DNA from: Clostridiales bacterium UBA7103
GTDB lineage: Bacteria; Bacillota; Clostridia; Oscillospirales; Oscillospiraceae
Assembly (NCBI GenBank): GCA_002493305.1
Contig: DKYJ01000056.1
Coordinates: 57,389 to 64,806, forward strand
Reading direction: 5' to 3'
Length of the DNA: 7,418 bases
Shown here: positions 1-4,884 of the stretch, in pieces
Layout of the letters: every line of letters starts with the position of its first letter
How positions within the stretch are numbered: position 1 is the first letter of the stretch
Position numbers and translations under genes: made by a program
The notes under the pieces: generated by a model
Seen by the model: the letters and a program-made list of their open reading frames with translations, nothing else
Told to the model about the DNA's origin: nothing
The model's database searches: none

Positions 1-395
1 GCGTGGCCGCTAGCCCGGCGCTTGAGGAGCTTGTTGCATACGAGCAGCAGAACGACCGAGAAAAAATATGTCCCGTATATAAACAGTACCCGGCCGTCAA
101 GCTCACTGAGCGCGCCGTAGACCCCGGCGCCGGAGTAGCCGAGCACGCTCATGACAAAGGCTGTGTTGCGCTGACCCTCCCGACCTTTATCCCGCAGGGA
201 TTTGACCGCCGCGGCGATGGGATAGGCCATGATGGGCACTATCGCCAGAAACAACAGCGAGACCAGAGCAACGATGTTTGACTCAATGACACCCGCAGGG
301 CACAAGCGCAGGGTCAAAATGAGCGCGGCTGCCATGAGCGGCGGCACTGTAAGCACACGGATGATTTTTGCGATGCTGTTTGTAGTGGAACTCAT
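1..395 (-). CDS. Partial polytopic membrane protein, probable PAP2-like phosphatase family (N-terminal 131 residues; 3' end beyond window)
   Basis: The frame is open from an ATG at 395 to the window edge. A strong GGAGG lies six bases upstream of that ATG, which fixes the start. The visible 131 residues are very hydrophobic, with likely membrane segments at about residues 14-32, 41-64, 79-96 and 103-120. Short charged loops separate them, for example KSLRDKGREGQRN at 65-77. The last visible residues are KRRASGH (125-131). An SGH preceded by a basic stretch is what the central phosphatase motif of the PAP2 (phosphatidic acid phosphatase type 2) superfamily looks like, and clostridial PAP2-like proteins with this general architecture are known from memory. 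The catalytic histidine region after SGH is outside the window, so the family call is an inference. It could instead be an unrelated multipass membrane protein. It is transcribed divergently from the BlaI-like regulator gene. Confidence 0.6.
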   Translation of the reverse strand, partial: MSSTTNSIAKIIRVLTVPPLMAAALILTLRLCPAGVIESNIVALVSLLFLAIVPIMAYPIAAAVKSLRDKGREGQRNTAFVMSVLGYSGAGVYGALSELDGRVLFIYGTYFFSVVLLLVCNKLLKRRASGH

Positions 396-444
396 GCTGC
401 GCCTCCGAAAATGTTTGTTATTCATTGATTATTTGTCATCATCA

Positions 445-472
445 TGTATAATTTTGACAATTGAAGGGTAAA
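445..472 (-). promoter_or_regulatory. Candidate promoter for the partial membrane-protein gene
   Basis: On the minus strand, TTTACC (467-472) and TATACA (445-450) are separated by 16 bases, about 50 bases upstream of the ATG at 395. Both hexamers are imperfect and the region is AT-rich, so chance matches are likely. A plus-strand pair (TTGATT 425-430, TATAAT 447-452, spacing 16) overlaps it but faces no recognisable gene nearby. Confidence 0.3.
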
Positions 473-717
473 TGTATAAATGATTTGCCTGTATTATTAT
501 CATATTCCCAGCACAGAGTGGAAACAAGCTACTTGGAACCAAAAGCACTATACACCGGGGAGAGCGAAGAATAGAAAAACTGATTCTATTATTCTACTGG
601 TAGTAGAGCGGCGCGGAGAAAAAAGGATTATGTCCGAAAAAGTTGCAAAAATTTGAAAAATAAGAGCAAAATCGGCATAATCAGCCATTTTCAACCAAAA
701 GTAAAAATATTTAATTT

Positions 718-746
718 TTTACATGTTCACAAAATTTTCATATATT
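718..746 (+). promoter_or_regulatory. Probable sigma-A promoter of the BlaI-family regulator gene
   Basis: TTTACA (718-723) and TATATT (741-746) are separated by exactly 17 bases, each one mismatch from consensus. Transcription would start near 753 and leave a leader of about 55 bases. The six-base palindrome ACATGT (721-726) overlaps the -35 and could be part of an autoregulatory operator, but it is not a full TACA-N2-TGTA site. A second candidate, TTGAAA (653-658) and CATAAT (676-681), also has 17-base spacing. Confidence 0.5.
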
Positions 747-807
747 CAAATTGCTGCGGTGTTATCATTGGCTCACCAGCATGGAAATACCGAAAGGAAA
801 GAGAACA

Positions 808-1191
808 ATGTATCTGACAAAAAATGAGCTTGAGATTATGGACACGCTTTGGCGTGAGGATCGCCCGCTGTCTCGCGGAGAGATTCTATCACTTTCCGTT
901 GATAAAACATGGATGGACAGCTCTGTCCACATTCTGCTTAACAGCATGCTCAAGAAGGGCGCGATTGCTGAGGCAGGCTTTGTGAAGTGCGGAAAGACCT
1001 GCGGCAGAGTTTACAAGGCGGCCGTCACCGTTGAGGAATACTACGCCAGTACCTTCACATCCACCCAGAAGGTGCTTGATTTTGTCAAGCTTACCGAGGC
1101 ATATATTGCCCAGTATGACATCAGCTCCGCGAAGCTCAACGAGCTTGAAAAGCTCATAAAGGCTGAGAAGCAGAGCAGGAAGCAGGCATAA
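808..1191 (+). CDS. BlaI/MecI/CopY-family winged-helix transcriptional repressor (orphan)
   Basis: This encodes a 127-residue protein starting at the ATG at 808, which has AAGGAAAG about nine bases upstream. An in-frame ATG at 781 lacks a comparable site. The N-terminus MYLTKNELEIMDTLW is the hallmark opening of BlaI/MecI/CopY repressors. A predicted recognition helix follows at about residues 37-51 (DSSVHILLNSMLKKG), then the wing and the conserved VYKAAVTVEEY block (68-78). The C-terminal helices (about 82-125) should dimerise. Family members repress by binding TACA/TGTA dyads and are relieved by BlaR1/MecR1 proteolysis or, for CopY, by copper. No sensor-protease gene is adjacent, and CopY's C-terminal CxCxxxxCxC metal motif is absent. 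The protein does have two cysteines, C61 and C65, in the wing region. Target and signal are unknown. The copper operon next door makes a metal role conceivable but unproven. Length is normal for the family. Confidence 0.88.
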   Translation: MYLTKNELEIMDTLWREDRPLSRGEILSLSVDKTWMDSSVHILLNSMLKKGAIAEAGFVKCGKTCGRVYKAAVTVEEYYASTFTSTQKVLDFVKLTEAYIAQYDISSAKLNELEKLIKAEKQSRKQA

Positions 1192-1206
1192 ATTGATGTT
1201 TTTATG

Positions 1207-1236
1207 AGCCCGCTGCGCTTTTGCGCGGCGGGCTTT
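1207..1236 (+). terminator. Intrinsic terminator of the BlaI-family gene
   Basis: An 11-bp GC-rich stem (1208-1218 with 1223-1233, one G-T wobble) closes a TTTT loop. It lies 15 bases after the stop codon. The T-tract is short (TTTAT), so termination may be incomplete. Confidence 0.75.
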
Positions 1237-1320
1237 ATGCTTGCTGTTGCGGGAATAATGCCGGGACAATACCGGGAACGACGGAATATTTATATATTAG
1301 AAAAAATATTATTTGATTGA

Positions 1321-1349
1321 AGCACGGAAGCTTAGCCTCCGTGCTTTTT
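1321..1349 (+). terminator. Second intrinsic terminator, just upstream of the csoR promoter
   Basis: A perfect 8-bp stem AGCACGGA (1321-1328) pairs with TCCGTGCT (1338-1345) around a 9-base loop, and the run of T continues to 1349. It ends only five bases before the csoR -35 element, so it would insulate the copper promoter from upstream transcription. No gene is visible between it and the terminator at 1207-1236. Confidence 0.75.
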
Positions 1350-1353
1350 GCTG

Positions 1354-1382
1354 TTGACAGATACCCCGTGGGGGTATATAAT
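1354..1382 (+). promoter_or_regulatory. Consensus sigma-A promoter of the csoR-copA operon
   Basis: Perfect TTGACA (1354-1359) and perfect TATAAT (1377-1382) are separated by 17 bases. Transcription should begin near 1389, giving a leader of about 24 bases before csoR. So strong a promoter needs tight repression, and the operator sits inside its spacer. Confidence 0.93.
1361..1377. promoter_or_regulatory. CsoR operator (perfect inverted repeat in the promoter spacer)
   Basis: ATACCCC (1361-1367) and GGGGTAT (1371-1377) form a perfect 7-bp inverted repeat around GTG. This is the G-tract dyad typical of CsoR-family operators. It fills the -10/-35 spacer and includes the first base of the -10, so bound apo-CsoR should exclude RNA polymerase. 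Cu(I) should release it, giving autoregulated, copper-inducible expression of csoR and copA. Confidence 0.9.
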
Positions 1383-1412
1383 CGGGACATAAAGAAAAAG
1401 GAGCAGATGACG

Positions 1413-1715
1413 ATGGATAATAACTGCTGCTGTCAAAAGACCAGAGAACGCAGCGACGAGGAATATAAGCGCCTTGCAAACAGGCTCAGCCGGATCGAGG
1501 GACAGGTAAAGGGCATACGGGTGATGCTGGATAAAAGCGCCTACTGTCCGGACATACTAATTCAGGTGTCGGCGGCGACGGCTGCGCTCAATTCCTTCGC
1601 AAAGGAGCTTTTGAGCCAGCATATCAAGACCTGTGTGGTCCGGGATATTGAGGCGGGCAAGGCGGAGGAGACGGTGGACGAGCTGCTCAATACTCTGCAA
1701 AAGCTGATGCGATGA
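1413..1715 (+). CDS. csoR: Copper-sensing transcriptional repressor CsoR
   Basis: This encodes a 100-residue all-helical DUF156/CsoR-family repressor. The ATG at 1413 is preferred because AAGGAG (1398-1403) lies nine bases upstream. An in-frame ATG at 1407 is only three bases from that site, and longer frames would begin upstream of the promoter. The signature LANRLSRIEGQVKGI is at residues 21-35. The Cu(I) ligands match the Mycobacterium tuberculosis CsoR set C36/H61/C65 in both residue and spacing: C45, H70 and C74. The second-shell Tyr and Glu also align (Y44, E90). This pattern supports copper rather than nickel (RcnR) or formaldehyde (FrmR) sensing. The N-terminus carries an extra CCC run (C5-C7) that is not part of the core site. 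copA begins 27 bases after the stop, so the two are almost certainly co-transcribed from the operator-containing promoter at 1354-1382. Confidence 0.95.
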   Translation: MDNNCCCQKTRERSDEEYKRLANRLSRIEGQVKGIRVMLDKSAYCPDILIQVSAATAALNSFAKELLSQHIKTCVVRDIEAGKAEETVDELLNTLQKLMR

Positions 1716-1720
1716 TTTAG

Positions 1721-1732
1721 CCTTAATTAAGG
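1721..1732. repeat. 12-bp perfect palindrome overlapping the copA ribosome-binding site
   Basis: CCTTAATTAAGG is fully self-complementary. It lies in the csoR-copA gap, and its right half contributes AAGG to the copA Shine-Dalgarno (AAGGA, 1729-1733, nine bases from the ATG). With no loop it would form only a weak, short hairpin in RNA. A role in tuning copA translation is conjecture. Confidence 0.4.
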
Positions 1733-1742
1733 ATGTGATAAA

Positions 1743-4250
1743 ATGACACAATTTGATGTGACCGGCATGAGCTGCGCCGCCTGCTCTGCCCGAGTGGAAA
1801 AGGCGGTCTCAGCCGTGGACGGGGTGACCGCCTGCTCGGTAAACCTGCTGACAAACTCCATGGGGGTCGAGGGCAGCGCCGATGCCGGCACGGTTATAGC
1901 CGCGGTCGAGGCGGCGGGCTACGGTGCGAGCGTCAAGGGCGCTCAAAAAAGCGCCGAGCCCGGAGAGGACGCGCTCAAGGACAGGGACACCCCGGTTTTG
2001 AAGCGGCGGCTTTTCACATCGCTGGGCTTTCTCATAGTGCTGATGTACATCTCCATGGGGCACGGAATGTGGGGCTGGCCTCTGCCGACGGCGCTTGCGG
2101 CAAATCCCGTTGCGCTGGGCATAAGTGAGCTGCTGCTGACGGCTGTCGTGATGGTGATAAACCAGAAGTTTTTCATCAGCGGCTTTAAGGGCCTTATGCA
2201 CCGGGCACCCAATATGGATACGCTGGTGGCGCTGGGCGCTGGGGCTGCGTTTGTATACAGCACCTATGCCCTTTACGCCATGAGCGCGGCGCAGGCCGCC
2301 GGGGATATGGCTGGAGCCATGGCCTGGATGCACGAGTTTTACTTTGAGTCCGCCGCCATGATCCTGACGCTCATCACCGTGGGCAAAATGCTGGAGGCGC
2401 GCTCCAAGGGAAAAACTACCGACGCGATAAAGGGCCTGATGAGGATGGCCCCCAAGACCGCCACTATCGAGGTGGACGGGCAGGAGCGCACGGTGCCCAC
2501 GGAGCAGGTGAAGAAGGGGGACATTTTTCTTGTCCGTCCGGGGGAGAATATCCCGGTGGACGGCGTCGTCCTTTCCGGAACCAGCGCTGTGGACGAGTCT
2601 GCCCTGACCGGGGAGAGTATACCGGTGGAAAAATCCGCCGGGGACAGCGTCTCCGCCGCCACGGTGAACCAGACGGGCTTTATCCGCTGCGAGGCTTCCC
2701 GCGTGGGCGAGGATACAACGCTCAGCCAGATAATAAAAATGGTCAGCGACGCGGCGGCCACAAAGGCGCCCATCGCCAAGGTGGCGGACAAGGTTTCCGG
2801 CGTGTTTGTGCCGGTGGTGATAAGCATCGCGCTGGTGACGGCGCTTATATGGCTGCTGCTGGGCAGGGGCGTGGGCTTTGCACTGGCGCGGGGTATCTCG
2901 GTGCTTGTGATAAGCTGCCCCTGCGCGCTGGGCCTTGCAACGCCGGTGGCAATCATGGTGGGCAGCGGCGTGGGCGCGAAGCACGGTATTCTCTTCAAAA
3001 CTGCGGCTGCCCTTGAGGAGACGGGACGGGCTGCCGTTGTGGCGCTGGATAAGACCGGCACCATCACCGCCGGGGCACCCAAGGTCACCGATGTTATATC
3101 CGTCGGCATGGCGGAGGACGAGCTGCTGCGCCTCGCGGCGGCTCTGGAGCACCGGAGCGAGCACCCGCTGGCAAAGGCCGTGCTGGACTATTCGGCGGAG
3201 AAGGGCGTGGAGATCGCGGAGGCAGAAAACTTTCAGGCCATACCGGGCAAGGGCCTGAGCGCCGATATCGGTGGGGCGAAGGTCTTCGGCGGAAACGGGG
3301 AATATATCGGCAGCTTTGCCGGAATAGACGCTGACAGCCTGCGCCGGGGCGAGGAGCTGGCCGCTCAGGGGAAAACGCCGCTGTACTTCGCCGCGGACGG
3401 TAAATTTGCCGGGATAATAGCCGTTGCGGATGTGATAAAGCCCGACAGCGCAGAGGCGGTCTCGGAGCTTAAGGGCATGGGGCTGAAGGTCGTCATGCTC
3501 ACGGGTGATAACCAACGCACAGCCGCCGCCATCGGCGCACAGGCGGGGGTGGATGAGGTCATAGCAGGCGTGCTGCCCGACGGCAAGGAGAGCGTGATAA
3601 GAAGGCTAAGGGAGCAGGGCAAGGTCATCATGGTGGGCGACGGGATAAACGACGCACCCGCTCTGACCCGTGCCGATGTGGGCATCGCCATAGGAGCGGG
3701 GGCGGACATCGCCATCGACGCGGCGGATGTGGTGCTCATAAACGGCAGCCTCCTTGACGCAGCGGCGGCTATCCGCCTGAGCAGGGCAACATTGAGAAAT
3801 ATTCACGAGAACCTGTTCTGGGCGTTTTTCTATAACACCATCGGCATACCCATCGCGGCGGGGGCGCTGGTCTGGGCGGGGCTGACGCTCAATCCCATGC
3901 TGGGCGCGGCGGCCATGAGCCTTTCAAGCTTCTGCGTGGTCACGAACGCCCTGCGGCTGAATCTAGTCAATATACGCGACGCTTCAAAAGACAGGGCGAG
4001 AAAGCCCGAAGCGGCGCATAACAATAATGGATCGGAGGAAAAGAAAATGACAAAAACCATGAAAATCGAAGGCATGATGTGCGGGCACTGCGAGGCGAGG
4101 GTCAAGAAGGCTCTCGAGGCGCTCGACGGCGTTGAGAGCGCGGAGGTCAGCCATGTGAGCGGCACAGCTGTTGTCACCGGCAGCGCCGACAATGACGCGC
4201 TCAAGGCCGCCGTCGAGGCTCAGGACTACAAGGTGCTGGGCATCGAGTGA
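1743..4250 (+). CDS. copA: Cu(I)-exporting P1B-type ATPase CopA with a fused C-terminal CopZ-like domain
   Basis: This encodes an 835-residue membrane pump that uses ATP to export Cu(I). Domains in order: an N-terminal heavy-metal-associated (HMA) domain, about residues 2-66, with GMSCAAC (C11, C14); transmembrane helices; the actuator-domain TGES (289-292); the intramembrane CPC (392-394); the phosphorylation site DKTGT with D436; the P1B-specific HP dipeptide (H474, in SEHPL); MLTGD; and GDGIND (632-637). Y697-N698 in the seventh helix and MSLSS (725-729) in the eighth are the Cu(I) selectivity residues of subgroup P1B-1. All catalytic motifs are intact. A hydrophilic linker (about 742-768) leads into a second HMA domain at 769-835 with GMMCGHC (C780, C783), which resembles the free chaperone CopZ. 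An HMA at the C-terminus is unusual, and it has its own start signals. The ribosome site AAGGA (1729-1733) is modest. The gene is the second of the CsoR-controlled operon and ends at a strong terminator. Confidence 0.95.
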   Translation: MTQFDVTGMSCAACSARVEKAVSAVDGVTACSVNLLTNSMGVEGSADAGTVIAAVEAAGYGASVKGAQKSAEPGEDALKDRDTPVLKRRLFTSLGFLIVLMYISMGHGMWGWPLPTALAANPVALGISELLLTAVVMVINQKFFISGFKGLMHRAPNMDTLVALGAGAAFVYSTYALYAMSAAQAAGDMAGAMAWMHEFYFESAAMILTLITVGKMLEARSKGKTTDAIKGLMRMAPKTATIEVDGQERTVPTEQVKKGDIFLVRPGENIPVDGVVLSGTSAVDESALTGESIPVEKSAGDSVSAATVNQTGFIRCEASRVGEDTTLSQIIKMVSDAAATKAPIAKVADKVSGVFVPVVISIALVTALIWLLLGRGVGFALARGISVLVISCPCALGLATPVAIMVGSGVGAKHGILFKTAAALEETGRAAVVALDKTGTITAGAPKVTDVISVGMAEDELLRLAAALEHRSEHPLAKAVLDYSAEKGVEIAEAENFQAIPGKGLSADIGGAKVFGGNGEYIGSFAGIDADSLRRGEELAAQGKTPLYFAADGKFAGIIAVADVIKPDSAEAVSELKGMGLKVVMLTGDNQRTAAAIGAQAGVDEVIAGVLPDGKESVIRRLREQGKVIMVGDGINDAPALTRADVGIAIGAGADIAIDAADVVLINGSLLDAAAAIRLSRATLRNIHENLFWAFFYNTIGIPIAAGALVWAGLTLNPMLGAAAMSLSSFCVVTNALRLNLVNIRDASKDRARKPEAAHNNNGSEEKKMTKTMKIEGMMCGHCEARVKKALEALDGVESAEVSHVSGTAVVTGSADNDALKAAVEAQDYKVLGIE
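4034..4038 (+). promoter_or_regulatory. Internal Shine-Dalgarno inside the copA frame
   Basis: GGAGG lies eight bases before the in-frame ATG at 4047, which is ideal spacing. It is a better match to the anti-SD than the AAGGA used by copA itself. It falls in a Gly-Ser-Glu-Glu-Lys-Lys linker, where no structural constraint obviously demands it. It supports independent translation of the C-terminal domain. Confidence 0.65.
4047..4250 (+). CDS. copZ: Possible free CopZ-like copper chaperone by internal initiation (same frame as the copA 3' end)
   Basis: Internal initiation at the ATG at 4047 (codon 769 of copA) would yield a 67-residue protein, the normal length of a CopZ/Atx1-type chaperone. 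It contains a complete HMA domain: KIEGMMCGHCEARVKKAL with metal ligands C12 and C15, an E-V strand after DGVESAEV, and the usual ending DYKVLGIE. CopZ binds Cu(I) in the cytosol and hands it to CopA and CsoR. In many Firmicutes copZ is a separate gene in the same operon, and no separate copZ is visible here. The strong internal SD at 4034-4038 suggests that both free and fused forms are made. The sequence shows the start signals; actual use of the start is inferred. The alternative is that this domain exists only as the CopA tail. Confidence 0.55.
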   Translation: MTKTMKIEGMMCGHCEARVKKALEALDGVESAEVSHVSGTAVVTGSADNDALKAAVEAQDYKVLGIE

Positions 4251-4265
4251 GCGCGAGCGGGCGAT

Positions 4266-4306
4266 AAAAAATCCCTGCGCCTTTAATTCGGCGCAGGGAT
4301 TTTTTT
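4266..4306. terminator. Bidirectional terminator between copA and the Nudix gene
   Basis: A perfect 10-bp GC-rich stem, TCCCTGCGCC (4272-4281) with GGCGCAGGGA (4290-4299), has an 8-base loop. It is flanked by AAAAAA on the left and TTTTTTT on the right, so both strands read as a stem plus a U-tract. It starts 15 bases after the copA stop and directly abuts the stop of the convergent gene. Confidence 0.93.
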
Positions 4307-4769
4307 ACAGCGGTTTGCCGTTCAATGCGGCGCTTACAAGGCTGTTGCCGCGATAGCAGAGCTTGAGGGAGAAAAACGGGGCGTTTTCCGACAAAAGGCG
4401 GAGAAAAAGCTTATCTCCCTCCCAGATGGGGAGCTTGGGTATCTGAGCTTTTTCAACCCATTCGAGAACGCCCTCGTCACAGTCCTTCGCCTCGCCATCC
4501 GGAGCCGGGGCGGTGAAAAGGTGCATATACTCCGTGCCCCACTCATCGGACACAAAGGTTACTATACCGCGAAAGCGCCATGAGCGAAGCTCAAAGCCCG
4601 TCTCCTCGCGAACCTCGCGCAGCATACACTCCTCCGGGCTTTCGCCCTCTTCAAACTTGCCGCCGACGCCTATCCACTTGTCACGGTTCTCGTCCCGCTC
4701 TTTTTTGACGCGGTGGAGCATGAGGTATTTATTATCCCGCTCTATGTAACAGAGGCTTGTGTTCTTCAT
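4305..4769 (-). CDS. Nudix hydrolase, MutT/MutX-like (probable 8-oxo-dGTP diphosphatase)
   Basis: This encodes a 154-residue cytosolic enzyme. Nudix hydrolases cleave nucleoside diphosphates linked to another moiety using Mg2+ or Mn2+. The complete Nudix box G-x5-E-x7-REV-x-EE-x-G-F spans residues 37-59, with the metal-binding REVREE at 51-56. The N-terminal block TSLCYIERDNKYLMLHR, with KWIGVGGKFEEGE after it, closely resembles streptococcal MutX, which removes 8-oxo-dGTP. Substrates vary widely among close relatives, so 8-oxo-dGTP is an inference. The start at 4769 is chosen because GGTGAT (4779-4774, read leftward) matches part of the extended Shine-Dalgarno sequence and the encoded MKNTSLCYIE opening fits the family. 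In-frame ATG (4775) and GTG (4778) codons are alternatives. An upstream ATG at 4814 lies inside the -35 element and cannot be used from this promoter. It is a single-gene unit, convergent with copA. Confidence 0.9.
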   Translation of the reverse strand: MKNTSLCYIERDNKYLMLHRVKKERDENRDKWIGVGGKFEEGESPEECMLREVREETGFELRSWRFRGIVTFVSDEWGTEYMHLFTAPAPDGEAKDCDEGVLEWVEKAQIPKLPIWEGDKLFLRLLSENAPFFSLKLCYRGNSLVSAALNGKPL

Positions 4770-4785
4770 TTTCATCACCGGGGAT

Positions 4786-4814
4786 ATTATAAACTGTTTT
4801 AGAGTGAAAATCAA
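4786..4814 (-). promoter_or_regulatory. Sigma-A promoter of the Nudix gene
   Basis: On the minus strand TTGATT (4809-4814) and a perfect TATAAT (4786-4791) are separated by 17 bases. The predicted start of transcription is about 4778-4780, only some 3-10 bases from the possible start codons, so the mRNA would be nearly or fully leaderless. Confidence 0.75.
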
Positions 4815-4830
4815 AACATATAGTTTAAGC

Positions 4831-4859
4831 TAGACAAAAGTTATGATATATTCTATAAT
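4831..4859 (+). promoter_or_regulatory. Sigma-A promoter of the lipoprotein gene
   Basis: TAGACA (4831-4836) and a perfect TATAAT (4854-4859) are separated by 17 bases. Transcription would start near 4866, about 19 bases before the ATG. The -35 lies 16 bp from the -35 of the divergent Nudix promoter, so the two promoters are back to back. Confidence 0.75.
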
Positions 4860-4884
4860 ATTAAATAATAAGGAGAGGTGACAT

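Larger units (their letters stand above)
396..807. other. AT-rich intergenic region between divergent genes
   Basis: These 412 bases hold no convincing gene on either strand. They contain the ribosome site of the leftward membrane-protein gene at 404-408 (seen as cctcc on the plus strand) and candidate promoters at both ends. A small AT-rich hairpin has arms AATAGAA (570-576) and TTCTATT (584-590). The octamer ATGTATAA occurs twice (444-451 and 472-479). A partial dyad CTAC-TG-GTAG lies near 594-603. No known riboswitch or RNA family was recognised. The length is generous for two small genes, so a small RNA or extensive operator sites remain possible. Confidence 0.5.

Noticed and set aside
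3..471. Plus-strand open frames of 92 and 80 codons
   Set aside because: The minus strand encodes a hydrophobic membrane protein with a strong ribosome site across 1-395. The plus-strand frames lack ribosome sites and family resemblance.
630..656. Eight-codon leader-peptide-like frame (MSEKVAKI) upstream of the BlaI-like gene
   Set aside because: The spacing to the nearest purine-rich stretch is poor, there is no attenuator-like stem after it, and it lies upstream of the better promoter at 718-746.
751..807. Extended start of the BlaI-family gene at 751 or 781
   Set aside because: The family starts right before LTKNELEIM. The ribosome site fits the ATG at 808, and 751 would coincide with the predicted transcription start.
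808..1191. Calling the regulator CopY
   Set aside because: The C-terminal CxCxxxxCxC metal motif that defines CopY is missing, and the copper operon already has csoR with its own operator.
1317..1412. Longer csoR start at 1317 or the ATG at 1407
   Set aside because: 1317 lies upstream of the terminator and the promoter, so it is not on the mRNA. 1407 is only three bases from the Shine-Dalgarno, while 1413 has ideal spacing and gives the usual CsoR length.
1809..3515. 568-codon open frame on the minus strand opposite copA
   Set aside because: It is antisense to a fully conserved ATPase with every catalytic motif intact. The translation is rich in His, Arg, Gly and Ala with no domain, as expected of a shadow in GC-rich coding DNA.
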